A stretch of 64,000 bases of DNA from an uncultured Clostridia bacterium (GCA_947629335.1 CANRDI010000006.1:1-64000), one strand, 5' to 3'. Shown: positions 40,035 through 49,667, numbered from the stretch's first letter. Numbers and translations: made by a program. Notes: a model not told the origin generated them from the sequence alone.

Positions 40035-42932
40035 TTACTCATTTCTGAGCTTTCGCTCGTACCATTCCTGCTTTGTCATAAGTACCTGACGGGGTTTTGA
40101 GCCTTCAAACGCTCCCACAATGCCCATTTTCTCCATTGTGTCTATAAGCCGCGCGGCGCGTCCGTAGCCAAGTTTCAGCCGTCTTTGCAAAGCCGAGGTG
40201 CTTGCTTGTCCGGCGGTCACGACAAACTCTATTGCTTCTTCGAGCTTTTCGTCGGTCTCGCCGTCGTCAAATTCTTCATCTCCGCTCTTTGACTGCTGTT
40301 CAGCCTGTTCAACTCTCCGCTCTATCTCGGCGATTATATTCTCGTCATATTCCGCGGCAAACGTCTGTTTTATGAAATCAACTACCCGCTCGACTTCTTC
40401 GTCCGAAACATAACAGCCCTGAAGTCTTATCGGCTTTGGAACTCCCACAGGCATATACAGCATATCGCCGTTTCCGAGCAGCTTTTCCGCTCCCGAAGCG
40501 TCAAGTATAACGCGACTGTCTATCTGCGAAGCTACCATAAGCGCAATGCGGCTGGGGATATTGCCCTTTATAAGTCCCGTAACGACCTGAACGGTAGGCT
40601 TTTGTGTTGCGATAACGAGGTGCATTCCTGCGGCTCTCGCCTTTTGAGCAAGGCGGACAATGCTGTCCTCAACGTCCTTTGGAGACGCCATCATAAGATC
40701 CGCCAGCTCGTCAATGAATATCACTATCCTCGGCATAAGCTCGCCGTCTGTAAAGCCTTTTTCGACAAGCTCATTATATCCGTCTATATTTCGGACATTA
40801 TTCTCACTGAAAAGCGTATAACGGTTGTCCATTTCGGTAACTGCCCAAGCCAGCGCTCCCGCAGCCTTTTTCGGGTCTGTTACAACAGGAATGAGCAAGT
40901 GAGGTATGCCGTTGTACATCATAAACTCGACTTGTTTCGGGTCTACCATTATCAGTCTTACGTCAGACGGCGTTGATTTCATAAGTATACTCATTATAAT
41001 AGAGTTTACGCAGACGGATTTTCCCGAACCCGTTGTTCCCGCAATAAGCAGGTGCGGCATTTTCGACACGTTGCAGCGCACCGCTTCGCCGCTTATATCT
41101 TTTCCGAGAACAGTATCGAGCTTGTTTGAAAACGTCTTTTTAAAGCTCTCCGTGTCTACAAGCTCACGGAAGAACACCGTGTCGCGTATCTTGTTAGGAA
41201 TTTCAATTCCGACAGCCGCCTTATCCGGAACGGGCGCAATTCTTATGCCCGAAACAGCTAAATTAAGCGCAAGATCATCAGCAAGTCCCGAAATCTTGCT
41301 GAGCTTTACGCCCGGAGCGGGCTGAAGCTCATAGCGCGTTACGGACGGTCCGCGGGCAGCTCCCATATATGAAGCCGAAACGCCGAAGCTTTTAAGAGTA
41401 TTTACAAGCTTGTCCGCATTCTGACGTATCTCCTGTTCTACATCTGCGGGCTTTACCGCCTTTTTCGCCTCGTCAAGCAGCGTTACAGGAGGTATAGTAT
41501 ATACCTCAGAAAGCGTGGGGCGGTGATGTTCGGAACTTTGGCGAGGGGTTTCGGCAGCTCTTTGATGTTTTACGGCATTATCAGATGTCTGAGGCTCATT
41601 TTCCTGCGTTCCCTCGTTTACAATATCCTCGAAGTCAAGCTCAAGCTCCGCTTCATCACTTTCGGAAACTGCGCTTTGATTTTCGTCGGAATTTGTACGC
41701 TTTGAAACCGGCGCGTCCACTATCTTTGAAACACGCGCGGGAGATTTTTCAGCATTCAGCTTATCCAGCGCGTCTGCAAGCGGAACAAGATCCGCGTCGT
41801 TGTCCACAAAACTGTTGGGATCTGTTGGCACGGGCTTTCTCAGGATAGGGTGCTTTTTCTCCATATATTTCTTCAAAGGCTCTCGATAATCTCTAATCTG
41901 CTCGTTTTCAGCATCATTCTGTGAAAATTCGCCGACGTCCTGTACGCTCGGTACATTCGGCACATTCTTTTCGTCGGCATTTTCGTTTTCTTTTCCGTGA
42001 TACTTGTCCAATATCCTGCGGAAATTACGGCTGTCCTCCGACTGAGCTTCCACAAATCTTGTATTATCGCGGTTCGGCGGCATTTTTACGGGCGGAACGG
42101 TCTTTTCCTTTTTCTCCGAAGGCGCTTCGTCTTTCCCTACCGAATCCTTTATATTTTTCAGATCTTCTATGCGGCGCTTCTTTTCATTAAGCTCGACCTG
42201 TTTGCGTATCTCCTTTTCGGCGCGGCGCTCGGCTCTGATGCGCCTGTATTCTTCGTCTGCGGCGGCGCTTTCCTCGCGGTGAGTTTTTATTTTATCGGCT
42301 GTTTTACGCCCGACATTCTGTGCGCCGCTGCCTATACGCGAAAACATTTCGCCGAGCGGTATCTTTATCAAAAGCAGCACAAGCACAAGCATAACGATTA
42401 TTATCGCTATGACAGCTCCCACTTTTCCAAGCAGCAAAAGCGGTACTCCCAATACAAGCGCAAAAACGCCTCCGCCGTTAACAGCCGAACCGTTCTGATA
42501 TAAATTTGAAATTATCTCGCCGAAATTTTCTCCCGAAAGTTTGTCGCGTGTAAATATCTCAAAAGCCGCGCACGCTACCAACTGGATGATAACGAAAAAA
42601 ATAATATTCGACCTTAGTTGTGCTTTAGTAAGATCGGTCGATATCATTATCGCCGAGGCTGCCGTAAAAATGCCGACAGTCAGCGACGGTATTCCGAACA
42701 ATCCGTATACAACATTATGTAAAGCAAGCCAGCCCTCGCTTCCGGGTATCAGCGTCAGAAGCACAAGCAAAAGTCCGACGGCAAAAAGAACTACGGAAAC
42801 GACCCTGCGGCGGGCCTGACTTTTTCTTAGTGCTTCTTCGCGGCGGCGCTTTTCTTCAAGCGCTTTTTTCGAGCGCGACGCCGACGAAGAAGTCTTTGTT
42901 TTGCCTGTTTTTACATTTTTTCTTTCCGCCAT
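40035..42932 (-). CDS. ftsK: DNA translocase FtsK/SpoIIIE
   Basis: A 965-residue DNA pump moving chromosomes through the closing septum, in sporulation as well as division. It has a basic N-terminus, four TM helices (~45-195), a charged coiled linker (~205-470), a RecA-like motor with Walker A GTTGSGKSVCVNS and Walker B IVIFIDELADLMM, and a C-terminal gamma winged helix (LQRRLKLGYGRAARLIDTMEKMGIVG) that reads orientation signals. The linker is long and Glu/Lys-rich. It lies upstream of the radical SAM pair and downstream of uppP. Confidence 0.95.
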   Translation of the reverse strand: MAERKNVKTGKTKTSSSASRSKKALEEKRRREEALRKSQARRRVVSVVLFAVGLLLVLLTLIPGSEGWLALHNVVYGLFGIPSLTVGIFTAASAIMISTDLTKAQLRSNIIFFVIIQLVACAAFEIFTRDKLSGENFGEIISNLYQNGSAVNGGGVFALVLGVPLLLLGKVGAVIAIIIVMLVLVLLLIKIPLGEMFSRIGSGAQNVGRKTADKIKTHREESAAADEEYRRIRAERRAEKEIRKQVELNEKKRRIEDLKNIKDSVGKDEAPSEKKEKTVPPVKMPPNRDNTRFVEAQSEDSRNFRRILDKYHGKENENADEKNVPNVPSVQDVGEFSQNDAENEQIRDYREPLKKYMEKKHPILRKPVPTDPNSFVDNDADLVPLADALDKLNAEKSPARVSKIVDAPVSKRTNSDENQSAVSESDEAELELDFEDIVNEGTQENEPQTSDNAVKHQRAAETPRQSSEHHRPTLSEVYTIPPVTLLDEAKKAVKPADVEQEIRQNADKLVNTLKSFGVSASYMGAARGPSVTRYELQPAPGVKLSKISGLADDLALNLAVSGIRIAPVPDKAAVGIEIPNKIRDTVFFRELVDTESFKKTFSNKLDTVLGKDISGEAVRCNVSKMPHLLIAGTTGSGKSVCVNSIIMSILMKSTPSDVRLIMVDPKQVEFMMYNGIPHLLIPVVTDPKKAAGALAWAVTEMDNRYTLFSENNVRNIDGYNELVEKGFTDGELMPRIVIFIDELADLMMASPKDVEDSIVRLAQKARAAGMHLVIATQKPTVQVVTGLIKGNIPSRIALMVASQIDSRVILDASGAEKLLGNGDMLYMPVGVPKPIRLQGCYVSDEEVERVVDFIKQTFAAEYDENIIAEIERRVEQAEQQSKSGDEEFDDGETDEKLEEAIEFVVTAGQASTSALQRRLKLGYGRAARLIDTMEKMGIVGAFEGSKPRQVLMTKQEWYERKLRNE

Positions 42933-42969
42933 TTTTTAAGTCCTTTTCTCAATTGGTTTTAATTGCTGT

Positions 42970-43839
42970 TCAGCCTGTAATAAGCTCTCTTATGGGCGTT
43001 TGCGAAACAATCTCATACACGCCTGCGGCAATGCACAGAACGCCTAAAACCGCCGTATAGATCCCGAATATTTTAAATCTGTTCTTTTTCAGCAGCCAAT
43101 CGACGAGCTTTATTGCCAAAAATCCCACAATCGCCGAGATGACAAAGCCTATTCCGAGCATTACCCAATCTATATCGGTTTCGCTATGCACTGCGTCCCC
43201 AAGCTCTAAAACGCTTCCGCCCAAAATCGCGGGAATGCCGAGTATAAACGCGAATGTTACAGCCGTTTGCTTTGACAGTCCGCAGAACAGCCCCGCGGCT
43301 GTCGTAGAGCCCGACCTCGAAACTCCCGGAAACAGCGCTACGCACTGAAATGCTCCCACAACAAGCGCGTCACTTATCTTCATATCCTTTCCGAGTTTTT
43401 GACCCGTGCATCTGTCGGACATAAACAGTATGATCGAGGTAAACAAAAACGCCGCTCCCTCGAAAATTATGTCGCCGTCGCCCTGACGCGAGGTAAAGAA
43501 ATCCTTTACGAGATAGCACGGTACAAGCATAAGCGTCGCAAATATCACCATAAACATCATTCTGCGGTCGGAGTTCATTTTCTTCCACGAGAATTTTCCC
43601 GTGAAAATATCCTTTATTGTAAGGAAAAACTCTTTTATCATTCCCCAGATTGTACTCCGAAACGCGATAAATACCGCAAGAAGCGTTCCGAGGTGGAGCG
43701 CAATAGACAAAATAAGCGCGGCTTCTCCGTCAACTCCCGTCAAATGCTGGATAACAGAAAGATGCCCTGAGCTTGAAACAGGCAGAAACTCCGTCAGTCC
43801 CTGCACTACCGCCTGAATTATTACAGTTATGTAATCCAT
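42970..43839 (-). CDS. uppP: Undecaprenyl-diphosphatase
   Basis: A 289-residue membrane enzyme of the BacA/UppP family that recycles undecaprenyl pyrophosphate to the monophosphate for peptidoglycan synthesis and confers bacitracin tolerance. Both signature motifs are present: VQGLTEFLPVSSSGHLS near the N-terminus and ALFPGVSRSGSTTAAGL near residue 180. About eight hydrophobic segments. The start at 43839 follows GGAGG; an in-frame extension upstream lacks a ribosome site and runs into the terminator hairpin. Confidence 0.96.
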   Translation of the reverse strand: MDYITVIIQAVVQGLTEFLPVSSSGHLSVIQHLTGVDGEAALILSIALHLGTLLAVFIAFRSTIWGMIKEFFLTIKDIFTGKFSWKKMNSDRRMMFMVIFATLMLVPCYLVKDFFTSRQGDGDIIFEGAAFLFTSIILFMSDRCTGQKLGKDMKISDALVVGAFQCVALFPGVSRSGSTTAAGLFCGLSKQTAVTFAFILGIPAILGGSVLELGDAVHSETDIDWVMLGIGFVISAIVGFLAIKLVDWLLKKNRFKIFGIYTAVLGVLCIAAGVYEIVSQTPIRELITG

Positions 43840-43865
43840 TTTTCCTCCGTCAATTTTCCTCCGCC

Positions 43866-43897
43866 AAAAGCCGCGATCTCCCACAGGCGCGGCTTTT
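43866..43897. terminator. Symmetric terminator between ClpP-like gene and uppP
   Basis: AAAAGCCGCG (43866-43875) pairs perfectly with CGCGGCTTTT (43888-43897), giving T-runs in both directions. It ends the ClpP-like gene on the minus strand, so uppP may have a separate promoter or be read through. Confidence 0.8.
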
Positions 43898-43926
43898 CGG
43901 CAGTCTGAAGTTCTGTTTTTGCTGAT

Positions 43927-44658
43927 TTACTGTTTTTTCTTTCGTTCTATTTGGGAATAGAGGCTGTTTATCGCGTCCGAAAGCGAGCCAAGCTTATCTA
44001 TAAGCCCCTCTGCCACAGCCGCTTTTCCGTCAAGCACCGTTCCTATGTCGAGTACAAGCTCGTCGCGCTCCATCATAAGCTCGGTAAACCGTTCGGGCTT
44101 GATATTGCTGTTTTTTGCAACAAAATCCGTTATTCGCTCCTGCATTTTCTCAAAATAGCGCATTGTCTGTGGTACTCCGAGCATCATTCCGTTCATTCTT
44201 ACGGGATGAATGGTCATAGTCGCGCTCGGCACTATAAAACTCTCCTTTGCAGATACCGCAAGCGGAACGCCTATCGAGTGTCCTCCGCCAAGCACTATCG
44301 AAACCGTCGGCTTGCTCATTCCCGAAATAAGCTCGGCTATGGCAAGTCCCGCCTCAACGTCTCCCCCGACCGTATTCAGCACGATAAGAAGTCCTTCGAC
44401 TGTCGTATCCTGCTCAAACATGGCGAGCGCGGGGATAATATGCTCGTATTTCGTGGATTTTGTGTTTTGCGGAAGCTCGTAATGTCCCTCGATCTGTCCG
44501 ATTATTGACAGGCACTGGATATTATGCGGCGCGTTTTCGGCTTTTGTTATGCCGAAATCGCTCAGGACATTGCTTTGCTGTTCCGAAAGCGGAGCTTCGT
44601 TTTCTTCGGTATTTTCTTTTTCTGCTTTAAAGCTTGATTTAACGTGTTTTTTACTCAT
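43927..44658 (-). CDS. ClpP-like serine protease (TepA-like)
   Basis: A 243-residue protein with a charged N-terminal tail (~1-45) and a ClpP/crotonase-fold protease domain. The nucleophile Ser is in VLGGGHSIGVPLAV and the catalytic His in TMTIHPVRM. An Asp probably comes from the ERDELVLDIGTVLDG segment. It resembles TepA (YmfB) of Bacillus, which is linked to ftsK/spoIIIE there too; here it is two genes away from ftsK. The start at 44658 follows AGGGGTGGG. It is probably a sporulation- or secretion-linked peptidase. Confidence 0.88.
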   Translation of the reverse strand: MSKKHVKSSFKAEKENTEENEAPLSEQQSNVLSDFGITKAENAPHNIQCLSIIGQIEGHYELPQNTKSTKYEHIIPALAMFEQDTTVEGLLIVLNTVGGDVEAGLAIAELISGMSKPTVSIVLGGGHSIGVPLAVSAKESFIVPSATMTIHPVRMNGMMLGVPQTMRYFEKMQERITDFVAKNSNIKPERFTELMMERDELVLDIGTVLDGKAAVAEGLIDKLGSLSDAINSLYSQIERKKKQ

Positions 44659-44934
44659 AATCCCACCCCTTTTCCATATTATGCTCAAAATGGACAGGAT
44701 TATTCGTTTTTGCATTATGTATCATGCTTTGAAACAAAATCGCACAAGAACACATTATATTGTATCACAAAAATCAGGAAAAATCAAGAGGTTTTATTTA
44801 TTATCGGACAATTATAGTTTTTATTTGTCAATAAAAGGCGATATGGAAAAAAATCAAGTTTCTTTGTCCAAAAACAAAAGTAATTTTCATTTTACATTTC
44901 TGCGCTTGAATTGAAATTTTTTACAATTTAAAAA

Positions 44935-45080
44935 ATCAGGCTGTTGTCCGAAGTATCAGTTTGTGTAAAAACCACAAAATCGGGCTGTAGAGAAATCCGC
45001 AGCCACGCTGACAACTCGGACTCGGCTTTATCGGCAAACTGAAATGATCCCTCAGACTATTGTCCGAGGGATCTTCTTTT
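44935..45080. repeat. Intergenic palindromic repeat, copy 3, with terminal hairpin
   Basis: ATCAGGCTGTTGTCCGA starts the element. TCAGTTTG (44956-44963) pairs with CAAACTGA (45035-45042), enclosing a GGCTGTAGAGAAATCCGCAG core. It ends with GATCCCTCAGAC (45046-45057)/GTCCGAGGGATC (45062-45073) and TTCTTTT. The last hairpin is fully paired only on the minus strand (one U-G), so it may terminate the SASP gene. DNA from 44659 to 44934 is AT-rich without a visible gene. Confidence 0.6.
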
Positions 45081-45105
45081 GGTTATTCAAGAATTAAGGT
45101 AAAAA

Positions 45106-45285
45106 TTACTTGTTAGAACCCTTCTCGTAACTTTCTACCATCTTTTTTACCATCATTCCGCCTACAGAACCTGCCTGTCTTGCGGTGATGTCGCCGTTAT
45201 AACCGTTTGTAAGATTTACGCCTACTTCATTTGCAGACTGCATCTTGAGGTTTTCGAGACTTGCTTTAGACTGTTTATTAGACAT
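45106..45285 (-). CDS. Alpha/beta-type small acid-soluble spore protein
   Basis: A 59-residue protein easily missed because of its size. It contains LENLKMQSANEVGV near residue 10, then ITARQAGSVGGMMVKKMV, the two conserved SASP blocks. These proteins coat spore DNA and protect it from UV and heat, and are degraded by the Gpr protease at germination. RBS AAGGAG lies just upstream of the ATG. This is the clearest sign that the organism is a spore-former. A forespore sigma-G promoter was looked for but not convincingly seen. Confidence 0.93.
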   Translation of the reverse strand: MSNKQSKASLENLKMQSANEVGVNLTNGYNGDITARQAGSVGGMMVKKMVESYEKGSNK

Positions 45286-45426
45286 AGTTATTCTCCTTGA
45301 TCAAATCATTACTGCAAAGTTTTAAGAATAAATCAATAAATGATTTGTTCGCCTTTGCTGTATTATTATTTTCTCCCGTATCAAAAATATTAAAGGGAAT
45401 TGTTTGCGAATTAGTAAAAAACTGAC

Positions 45427-45455
45427 TTGAAAAAAATTTGCGAATGATATATAAT
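45427..45455 (+). promoter_or_regulatory. Promoter of GH5 gene
   Basis: TTGAAA (45427-45432), 17 bp, TATAAT (45450-45455). A leader of about 165 bases follows. Confidence 0.75.
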
Positions 45456-45628
45456 AAAATCAGATCGTAATTTTTTTACGAAATTTTTTTCTTATGCTGT
45501 CGGCGGTATACATCACAGATCATTTGCCGCAAGTTTATATGTGGTTTTATCCGCCGACCGCTGTTATACAACAGTTTTGCAAAAACAAAACCGATATCCG
45601 ACTATCTTAAACTATAAGGAGTGATATT
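45456..45628 (+). promoter_or_regulatory. Structured 5' leader of GH5 gene
   Basis: GTCGGCGG (45499-45506) pairs perfectly with CCGCCGAC (45551-45558) around a 44-base interior, and CTGTT (45561-45565)/AACAG (45570-45574) follows with TTTTGCAAAA. It matches no riboswitch that I recognise. It could be a regulatory leader or a transcript-stabilising structure. Confidence 0.45.
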
Positions 45629-46882
45629 TTGAAGAAATTAAAGAACATCATCAGCGTTATTCTGTGCGCTTCGATCTGCATATCGGCGGCAGGCTGTGAG
45701 AGGACAAGATTTAAAAGGAAAGATACCTCAGACGAGTCGTCATACAGCAGCGAAAATTCGGAAAACATTTCCGACCCCGACAGCTCGGATAACAGCTTTG
45801 AAAACGTTGATGACGACGAAATGAATGTGTTTGAAATGGTCGAGGATATGAAAATAGGCTGGAATTTAGGAAACACATTTGACGCGAGCGATTGTACATG
45901 GCTTTCGGACGAGATGCAATATGAAAGCGCATGGAACGGAGTAATGACCCGCGAAGAGCATATACTGACGCTTAAAAACGCGGGATTTAACGCGATAAGA
46001 ATACCCGTTTCATGGCACAACCATGTCGACGGAAATTATAACATAAGCGAGCCTTGGCTCGACAGAGTTGAAGAAGTCATAAATTGGTGTCTGAACTGCG
46101 GTATGTACGTTATACTTAACATTCATCACGACAACAGCACGCAGTTTATGTATCCCAACAGTCAATATCTTACGCAATCGGTAAATTATGTCACTAAAAT
46201 CTGGGAGCAGCTTTCAGAACGCTTTAAGAACTACAGTCATAAACTGATATTCGAGAGCATGAACGAGCCGCGTCTTGTCGGACATAACAACGAATGGTGG
46301 ATAGACCCGAACAATGCCGACTGTAAAGATTCAATATCCTGCATAAACGAGATAAATCAGGCCTTTGTAAACACCGTCAGAGCCTCCGGCGGCAACAACG
46401 CGACGCGCTTTCTTATGTGTCCCGGATATGACGCGTCGGCTGACGGAGCGCTGAACAGCGGATTTATTCTGCCGACAGACCCTGTTTCCGAAAACGAAAA
46501 CCGCATAATTGTAACCGTTCATGCATATGTTCCCTATGAATTTGCGCTTAATAAATGGGGAACAAACTCTTGGTCAGCGTCAAATCAGAGCGACGCGGAC
46601 GGAGTTACCGTCTTTATGGATAATCTTTACAATAAGTTTATCAGCAACGGCACAGCCGTCATAATCGACGAATTCGGCGCTCTCGACAAATACGGAAATC
46701 TTGATACGCGGACAGAATTTGCGGCATTTTATGTCAAAGCCGCCCGCGAACGAGGAATGACCTGCTTTTGGTGGGACAACAACGCCTTTGATACCGACGG
46801 CGAGAACTTCGGACTGCTTGACAGAGCTTCAAACAGTTGGAGAAATGACAGCATAGTAAAGGCGCTGGTCGAAAACTCTTAG
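45629..46882 (+). CDS. Secreted GH5 glycoside hydrolase (endoglucanase-like) lipoprotein
   Basis: This protein has 417 residues. The signal peptide ends at lipobox SAAGC (Cys23), then a short Ser/Asp/Glu-rich linker to ~65. A complete (beta/alpha)8 GH5 domain follows, starting at KIGWNLGNTFDA. The acid/base is Glu213 (FESMNEPR) and the nucleophile Glu348 (VIIDEFGALD). His pairs in NIHHD and VHAY line the cleft. Cellulases, mannanases and related beta-glucanases share this fold, so the exact substrate is open. No carbohydrate-binding or dockerin module. Start is TTG after AAGGAG at 45617-45622. Confidence 0.92.
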   Translation: MKKLKNIISVILCASICISAAGCERTRFKRKDTSDESSYSSENSENISDPDSSDNSFENVDDDEMNVFEMVEDMKIGWNLGNTFDASDCTWLSDEMQYESAWNGVMTREEHILTLKNAGFNAIRIPVSWHNHVDGNYNISEPWLDRVEEVINWCLNCGMYVILNIHHDNSTQFMYPNSQYLTQSVNYVTKIWEQLSERFKNYSHKLIFESMNEPRLVGHNNEWWIDPNNADCKDSISCINEINQAFVNTVRASGGNNATRFLMCPGYDASADGALNSGFILPTDPVSENENRIIVTVHAYVPYEFALNKWGTNSWSASNQSDADGVTVFMDNLYNKFISNGTAVIIDEFGALDKYGNLDTRTEFAAFYVKAARERGMTCFWWDNNAFDTDGENFGLLDRASNSWRNDSIVKALVENS

Positions 46883-46915
46883 TTCTTCAATGAATTTAAA
46901 AACAGAGGAAAATCT

Positions 46916-47713
46916 ATGCACCCGATTTTGATTATTTTGATACTGAGTTTGATATGCTCAGTCGCGCTGTCCGTTATTATAGGAAATTCATGGCTGATAT
47001 TGCCGATTTTCTGCGGAGCGGCGGCGGGATTGGGATTGTTGTTCTGGCTGATACTTCTGGCATTTTCCGCGGTCGTGCCTCACGGGAAAATTTACCGCGA
47101 ACCGTCGAAGCTGTATTTAAGACTGCTGAACCTTGCGTATGCGTTCGTATGCGAAGGCGCAAGAGCAAGAATAAATGCAAAAGGACTTGAAAAACTGCCC
47201 GAAAAACCGTTCCTGCTCGTTTCAAACCACCGCTCGCAGCTTGACAATATGGTTCAGAGCCTTGTTTTAAGACCGAGAAAGATAGCGTTTATTGCAAAAG
47301 CCGAGCTGTTTAAAATCCCTATCGTAAGAGGAATGATAACGCGCTGCTGTTATCTGTCGCTCGGCAGGAAAAGCACAAAGGGAGACCGAAGCGCCGTTGA
47401 AACAGCAGAGGACTATATAAACAGAAATGTTTTGTCAATTGGCGTATATCCCGAAGGACACCGCTCGAAAGACCGACAGATGCTGAAATTTCATGCGGGG
47501 AGCTTTAAAATTGCCATTGACACGGGCTGTCCTATCGTTGTTTCGGCGGTCATGGGAACAGAAAAAGTCCACAAACGCTTTCCGTTTAGAAAAACAGACG
47601 TTTATTTTGACATTATCGACGTAATCGACCCAAATGGCAGAAAATCGGTAGAGCTTTCCGAGGAGATACATGAAATAATTCAAAAATATGTGAATGATAA
47701 TGAAAAGGAGTAA
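46916..47713 (+). CDS. 1-acyl-sn-glycerol-3-phosphate acyltransferase (PlsC-like)
   Basis: A 265-residue protein with two N-terminal membrane helices (~1-50) and an acyltransferase domain. The HX4D motif is NHRSQLD, the substrate motif is GVYPEGHRSKD, and CPIVVSAVMG follows. It should acylate lysophosphatidic acid to phosphatidic acid. RBS GAGGA is present. It overlaps nothing but sits two bases before a lipid kinase gene. The pair could cycle diacylglycerol and phosphatidic acid. Confidence 0.92.
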   Translation: MHPILIILILSLICSVALSVIIGNSWLILPIFCGAAAGLGLLFWLILLAFSAVVPHGKIYREPSKLYLRLLNLAYAFVCEGARARINAKGLEKLPEKPFLLVSNHRSQLDNMVQSLVLRPRKIAFIAKAELFKIPIVRGMITRCCYLSLGRKSTKGDRSAVETAEDYINRNVLSIGVYPEGHRSKDRQMLKFHAGSFKIAIDTGCPIVVSAVMGTEKVHKRFPFRKTDVYFDIIDVIDPNGRKSVELSEEIHEIIQKYVNDNEKE

Positions 47714-47715
47714 AA

Positions 47716-48582
47716 ATGGTAGTTTATTACAATCCGCTTGCGGCAAACGGAAAAGGTCTTGAAAATGCCGAAAAAATAAAGGAATATACCGACGCCGAGC
47801 TTAAATTCAAGGATATTCGGGGAATTGACTTCAAAGAGATACTCAAATCCGAAGAAAAGATAGTTTTATGCGGTGGCGACGGAACAATAAGCAGCTTTGT
47901 AAACAGCGTCGGCGAAATCCCCGACGAGCGGGAAATATACTATTTCCCCGCAGGAACGGGAAACGATTTTACCAGAGATATAGAAAAAGACGGACTTATA
48001 CTTTTAAATCCCTACATAAAAGACCTTCCGACAGCAGAGATAAAAGGAAGGACATATAAAGTCCTGAACGGTATAGGATACGGGATCGACGGATACTGCT
48101 GCGAACAAGGCGACAAACAGCGCGCAAAATCGGACAAGCCCGTAAATTACACCGCCATTGCGATAAAGGGCGTGCTTATAAACTTTAAACCCGCAAATGC
48201 CGTTGTTACTGTGGATGGGAAGAAATACGAGTATAAAAAAGTGTGGCTTGCACCGACAATGAACGGCAGATATTACGGCGGAGGAATGTGCGTAACGCCA
48301 AATCAGGACAGACTGAACAAAGACCGAAAGATAACGTTTGCCGTATGGCACGGCGCAGGCAAACTGAAAACCCTTATGCGTTTTTCTTCGATATTCAAGG
48401 GCGAGCATATAAAATATAAAGAAATGTTTGAAATGATTGAAGGATACGACGTTGAGGTAAGATTTGACCGTCCGACGCCGCTCCAGGTTGACGGCGAAAC
48501 TATCTCGAATGTCGAAAGCTATACAATGAAAAGCGCCGCAGCGGCTGCCAACAAAAAGCCTGCGGACAGCAAAAACGCTTGA
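47716..48582 (+). CDS. Diacylglycerol kinase family protein
   Basis: A 288-residue protein with a DAGK catalytic domain: VVYYNPLAANGKG, the nucleotide loop LCGGDGTISSFVNSVGE, and FPAGTGNDFTRDIE. The C-terminal half has a lysine-rich beta domain ending PLQVDGETI. It is only distantly similar to the kinase at 20543. It lies two bases after the PlsC-like gene with a ribosome site AAGGAG inside it, so the two are co-translated. Likely substrate is diacylglycerol or a related membrane lipid. Confidence 0.9.
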   Translation: MVVYYNPLAANGKGLENAEKIKEYTDAELKFKDIRGIDFKEILKSEEKIVLCGGDGTISSFVNSVGEIPDEREIYYFPAGTGNDFTRDIEKDGLILLNPYIKDLPTAEIKGRTYKVLNGIGYGIDGYCCEQGDKQRAKSDKPVNYTAIAIKGVLINFKPANAVVTVDGKKYEYKKVWLAPTMNGRYYGGGMCVTPNQDRLNKDRKITFAVWHGAGKLKTLMRFSSIFKGEHIKYKEMFEMIEGYDVEVRFDRPTPLQVDGETISNVESYTMKSAAAAANKKPADSKNA

Positions 48583-48635
48583 TGATAAGAGATATTTCTT
48601 ATTCAGGCGGACAGTGAGGTTTTCGCGGAAATTTT

Positions 48636-49640
48636 TCAGCTTATCCTTGCGACCTTAAATTCGGAGTTTTCGTTTATCTCAAATTTTTCAAATATACCGT
48701 CCGTAACTCGGACGGTATTGTCATTGACGACAAAAACTGCCTCAAAATTACCGTATTCCCTCCAAAAGCGCTCCGCTTTTTCGTATCCCATAACGAACAG
48801 AGCTGTCGAAAGCGCGTCGCACAGCTCTCCGTTATCTGCGATTATCGTCACCGAAAGCAGGTCGTTGTTTACGGGATATCCCGTTTCGGGGTCAATTATA
48901 TGTCCGTAAACCACATCATCTTCAATAAAATACCGCTGATAATTTCCCGAAGTCACCGCCGCGCAGTCCGAGACCGAAAGAACGCCTATATTGTTATTTG
49001 GGTCAAGAGGGTCGGCTACGCCGATTTTCCAGGGAGTGCCGTCGGGTTTGTTTCCGACAAGCTGAATATTTCCGCCGAGGTTTATCAGAGCGGAATTTAC
49101 GCAGTTTTCTCTGAGTATTTTCGAACATTCCTCGCCTGCATAGCCCTTTGCGACCGCGCCAAGATCAAGCATAACGCCGCTTTCGAGGGAAATTTTATTT
49201 TCATTTTTATGCACTTTATCTGCGCCTATATTTTTCAAAAGTTCTGCAATTTCTTCATCATTCGGAATGCGGTATTCGCCCGTTGTAAATCCCCATTCAC
49301 GAAGTATCGGGTAAATAGTAGGGTCAAGCGCGCCGCCTGTCTTTTCCGACATTTCGAGCGCGAAACCTATAAGTTCGGCGGATTCGGGGCTGAGTTCGGC
49401 AGTTCCCGCGCTGTTCAGCTTAAATATCTCGCTATTTTCATCTGTCACGGAAAACAGCTTTTCAAGTTCCGTCACACGTTCTTTTGCTTTTTGCGCAGCT
49501 CCCTCATCTCCGCCGTATGCTTCTATGGTCATATATGTATCCATAGCGAAGAATGAAACAGATGTTTTCTTGTCCTCGGATTTGCATGACGAAAGAACAA
49601 GGCTCATTATTATCAATAATAAAGGTATAAAACGTTTCAC
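48636..49640 (-). CDS. apbE: FAD:protein FMN transferase, lipoprotein
   Basis: A 334-residue ApbE-family flavinyltransferase that attaches FMN from FAD to Thr/Ser of extracytoplasmic redox proteins. It has MDTYMTIEAYGG, LDLGAVAKGYAGEEC, NLGGNIQLVGNKPDG, TSGNYQRYF and HIIDPETGYPV. The start is placed at GTG 49640, because GGAG lies seven bases upstream and the protein then begins with a normal lipoprotein signal ending LSSC (Cys19). The ATG at 49667 would place the ribosome site inside the gene. No obvious substrate (FMN-bind domain) is nearby. It may serve exported flavoproteins elsewhere. Confidence 0.93.
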   Translation of the reverse strand: MKRFIPLLLIIMSLVLSSCKSEDKKTSVSFFAMDTYMTIEAYGGDEGAAQKAKERVTELEKLFSVTDENSEIFKLNSAGTAELSPESAELIGFALEMSEKTGGALDPTIYPILREWGFTTGEYRIPNDEEIAELLKNIGADKVHKNENKISLESGVMLDLGAVAKGYAGEECSKILRENCVNSALINLGGNIQLVGNKPDGTPWKIGVADPLDPNNNIGVLSVSDCAAVTSGNYQRYFIEDDVVYGHIIDPETGYPVNNDLLSVTIIADNGELCDALSTALFVMGYEKAERFWREYGNFEAVFVVNDNTVRVTDGIFEKFEINENSEFKVARIS

Positions 49641-49667
49641 AAATTTGCTCCCGAAAATTTTATTCAT

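Noticed and set aside
44659..44934. Small RNA or gene upstream of the ClpP-like gene
   Set aside because: AT-rich DNA without a convincing promoter-terminator pair or frame. Only the repeat element that follows is structured.
45286..45426. Sigma-G promoter for the SASP gene
   Set aside because: Elements resembling the -10 exist, but no -35 at correct spacing could be placed with confidence.
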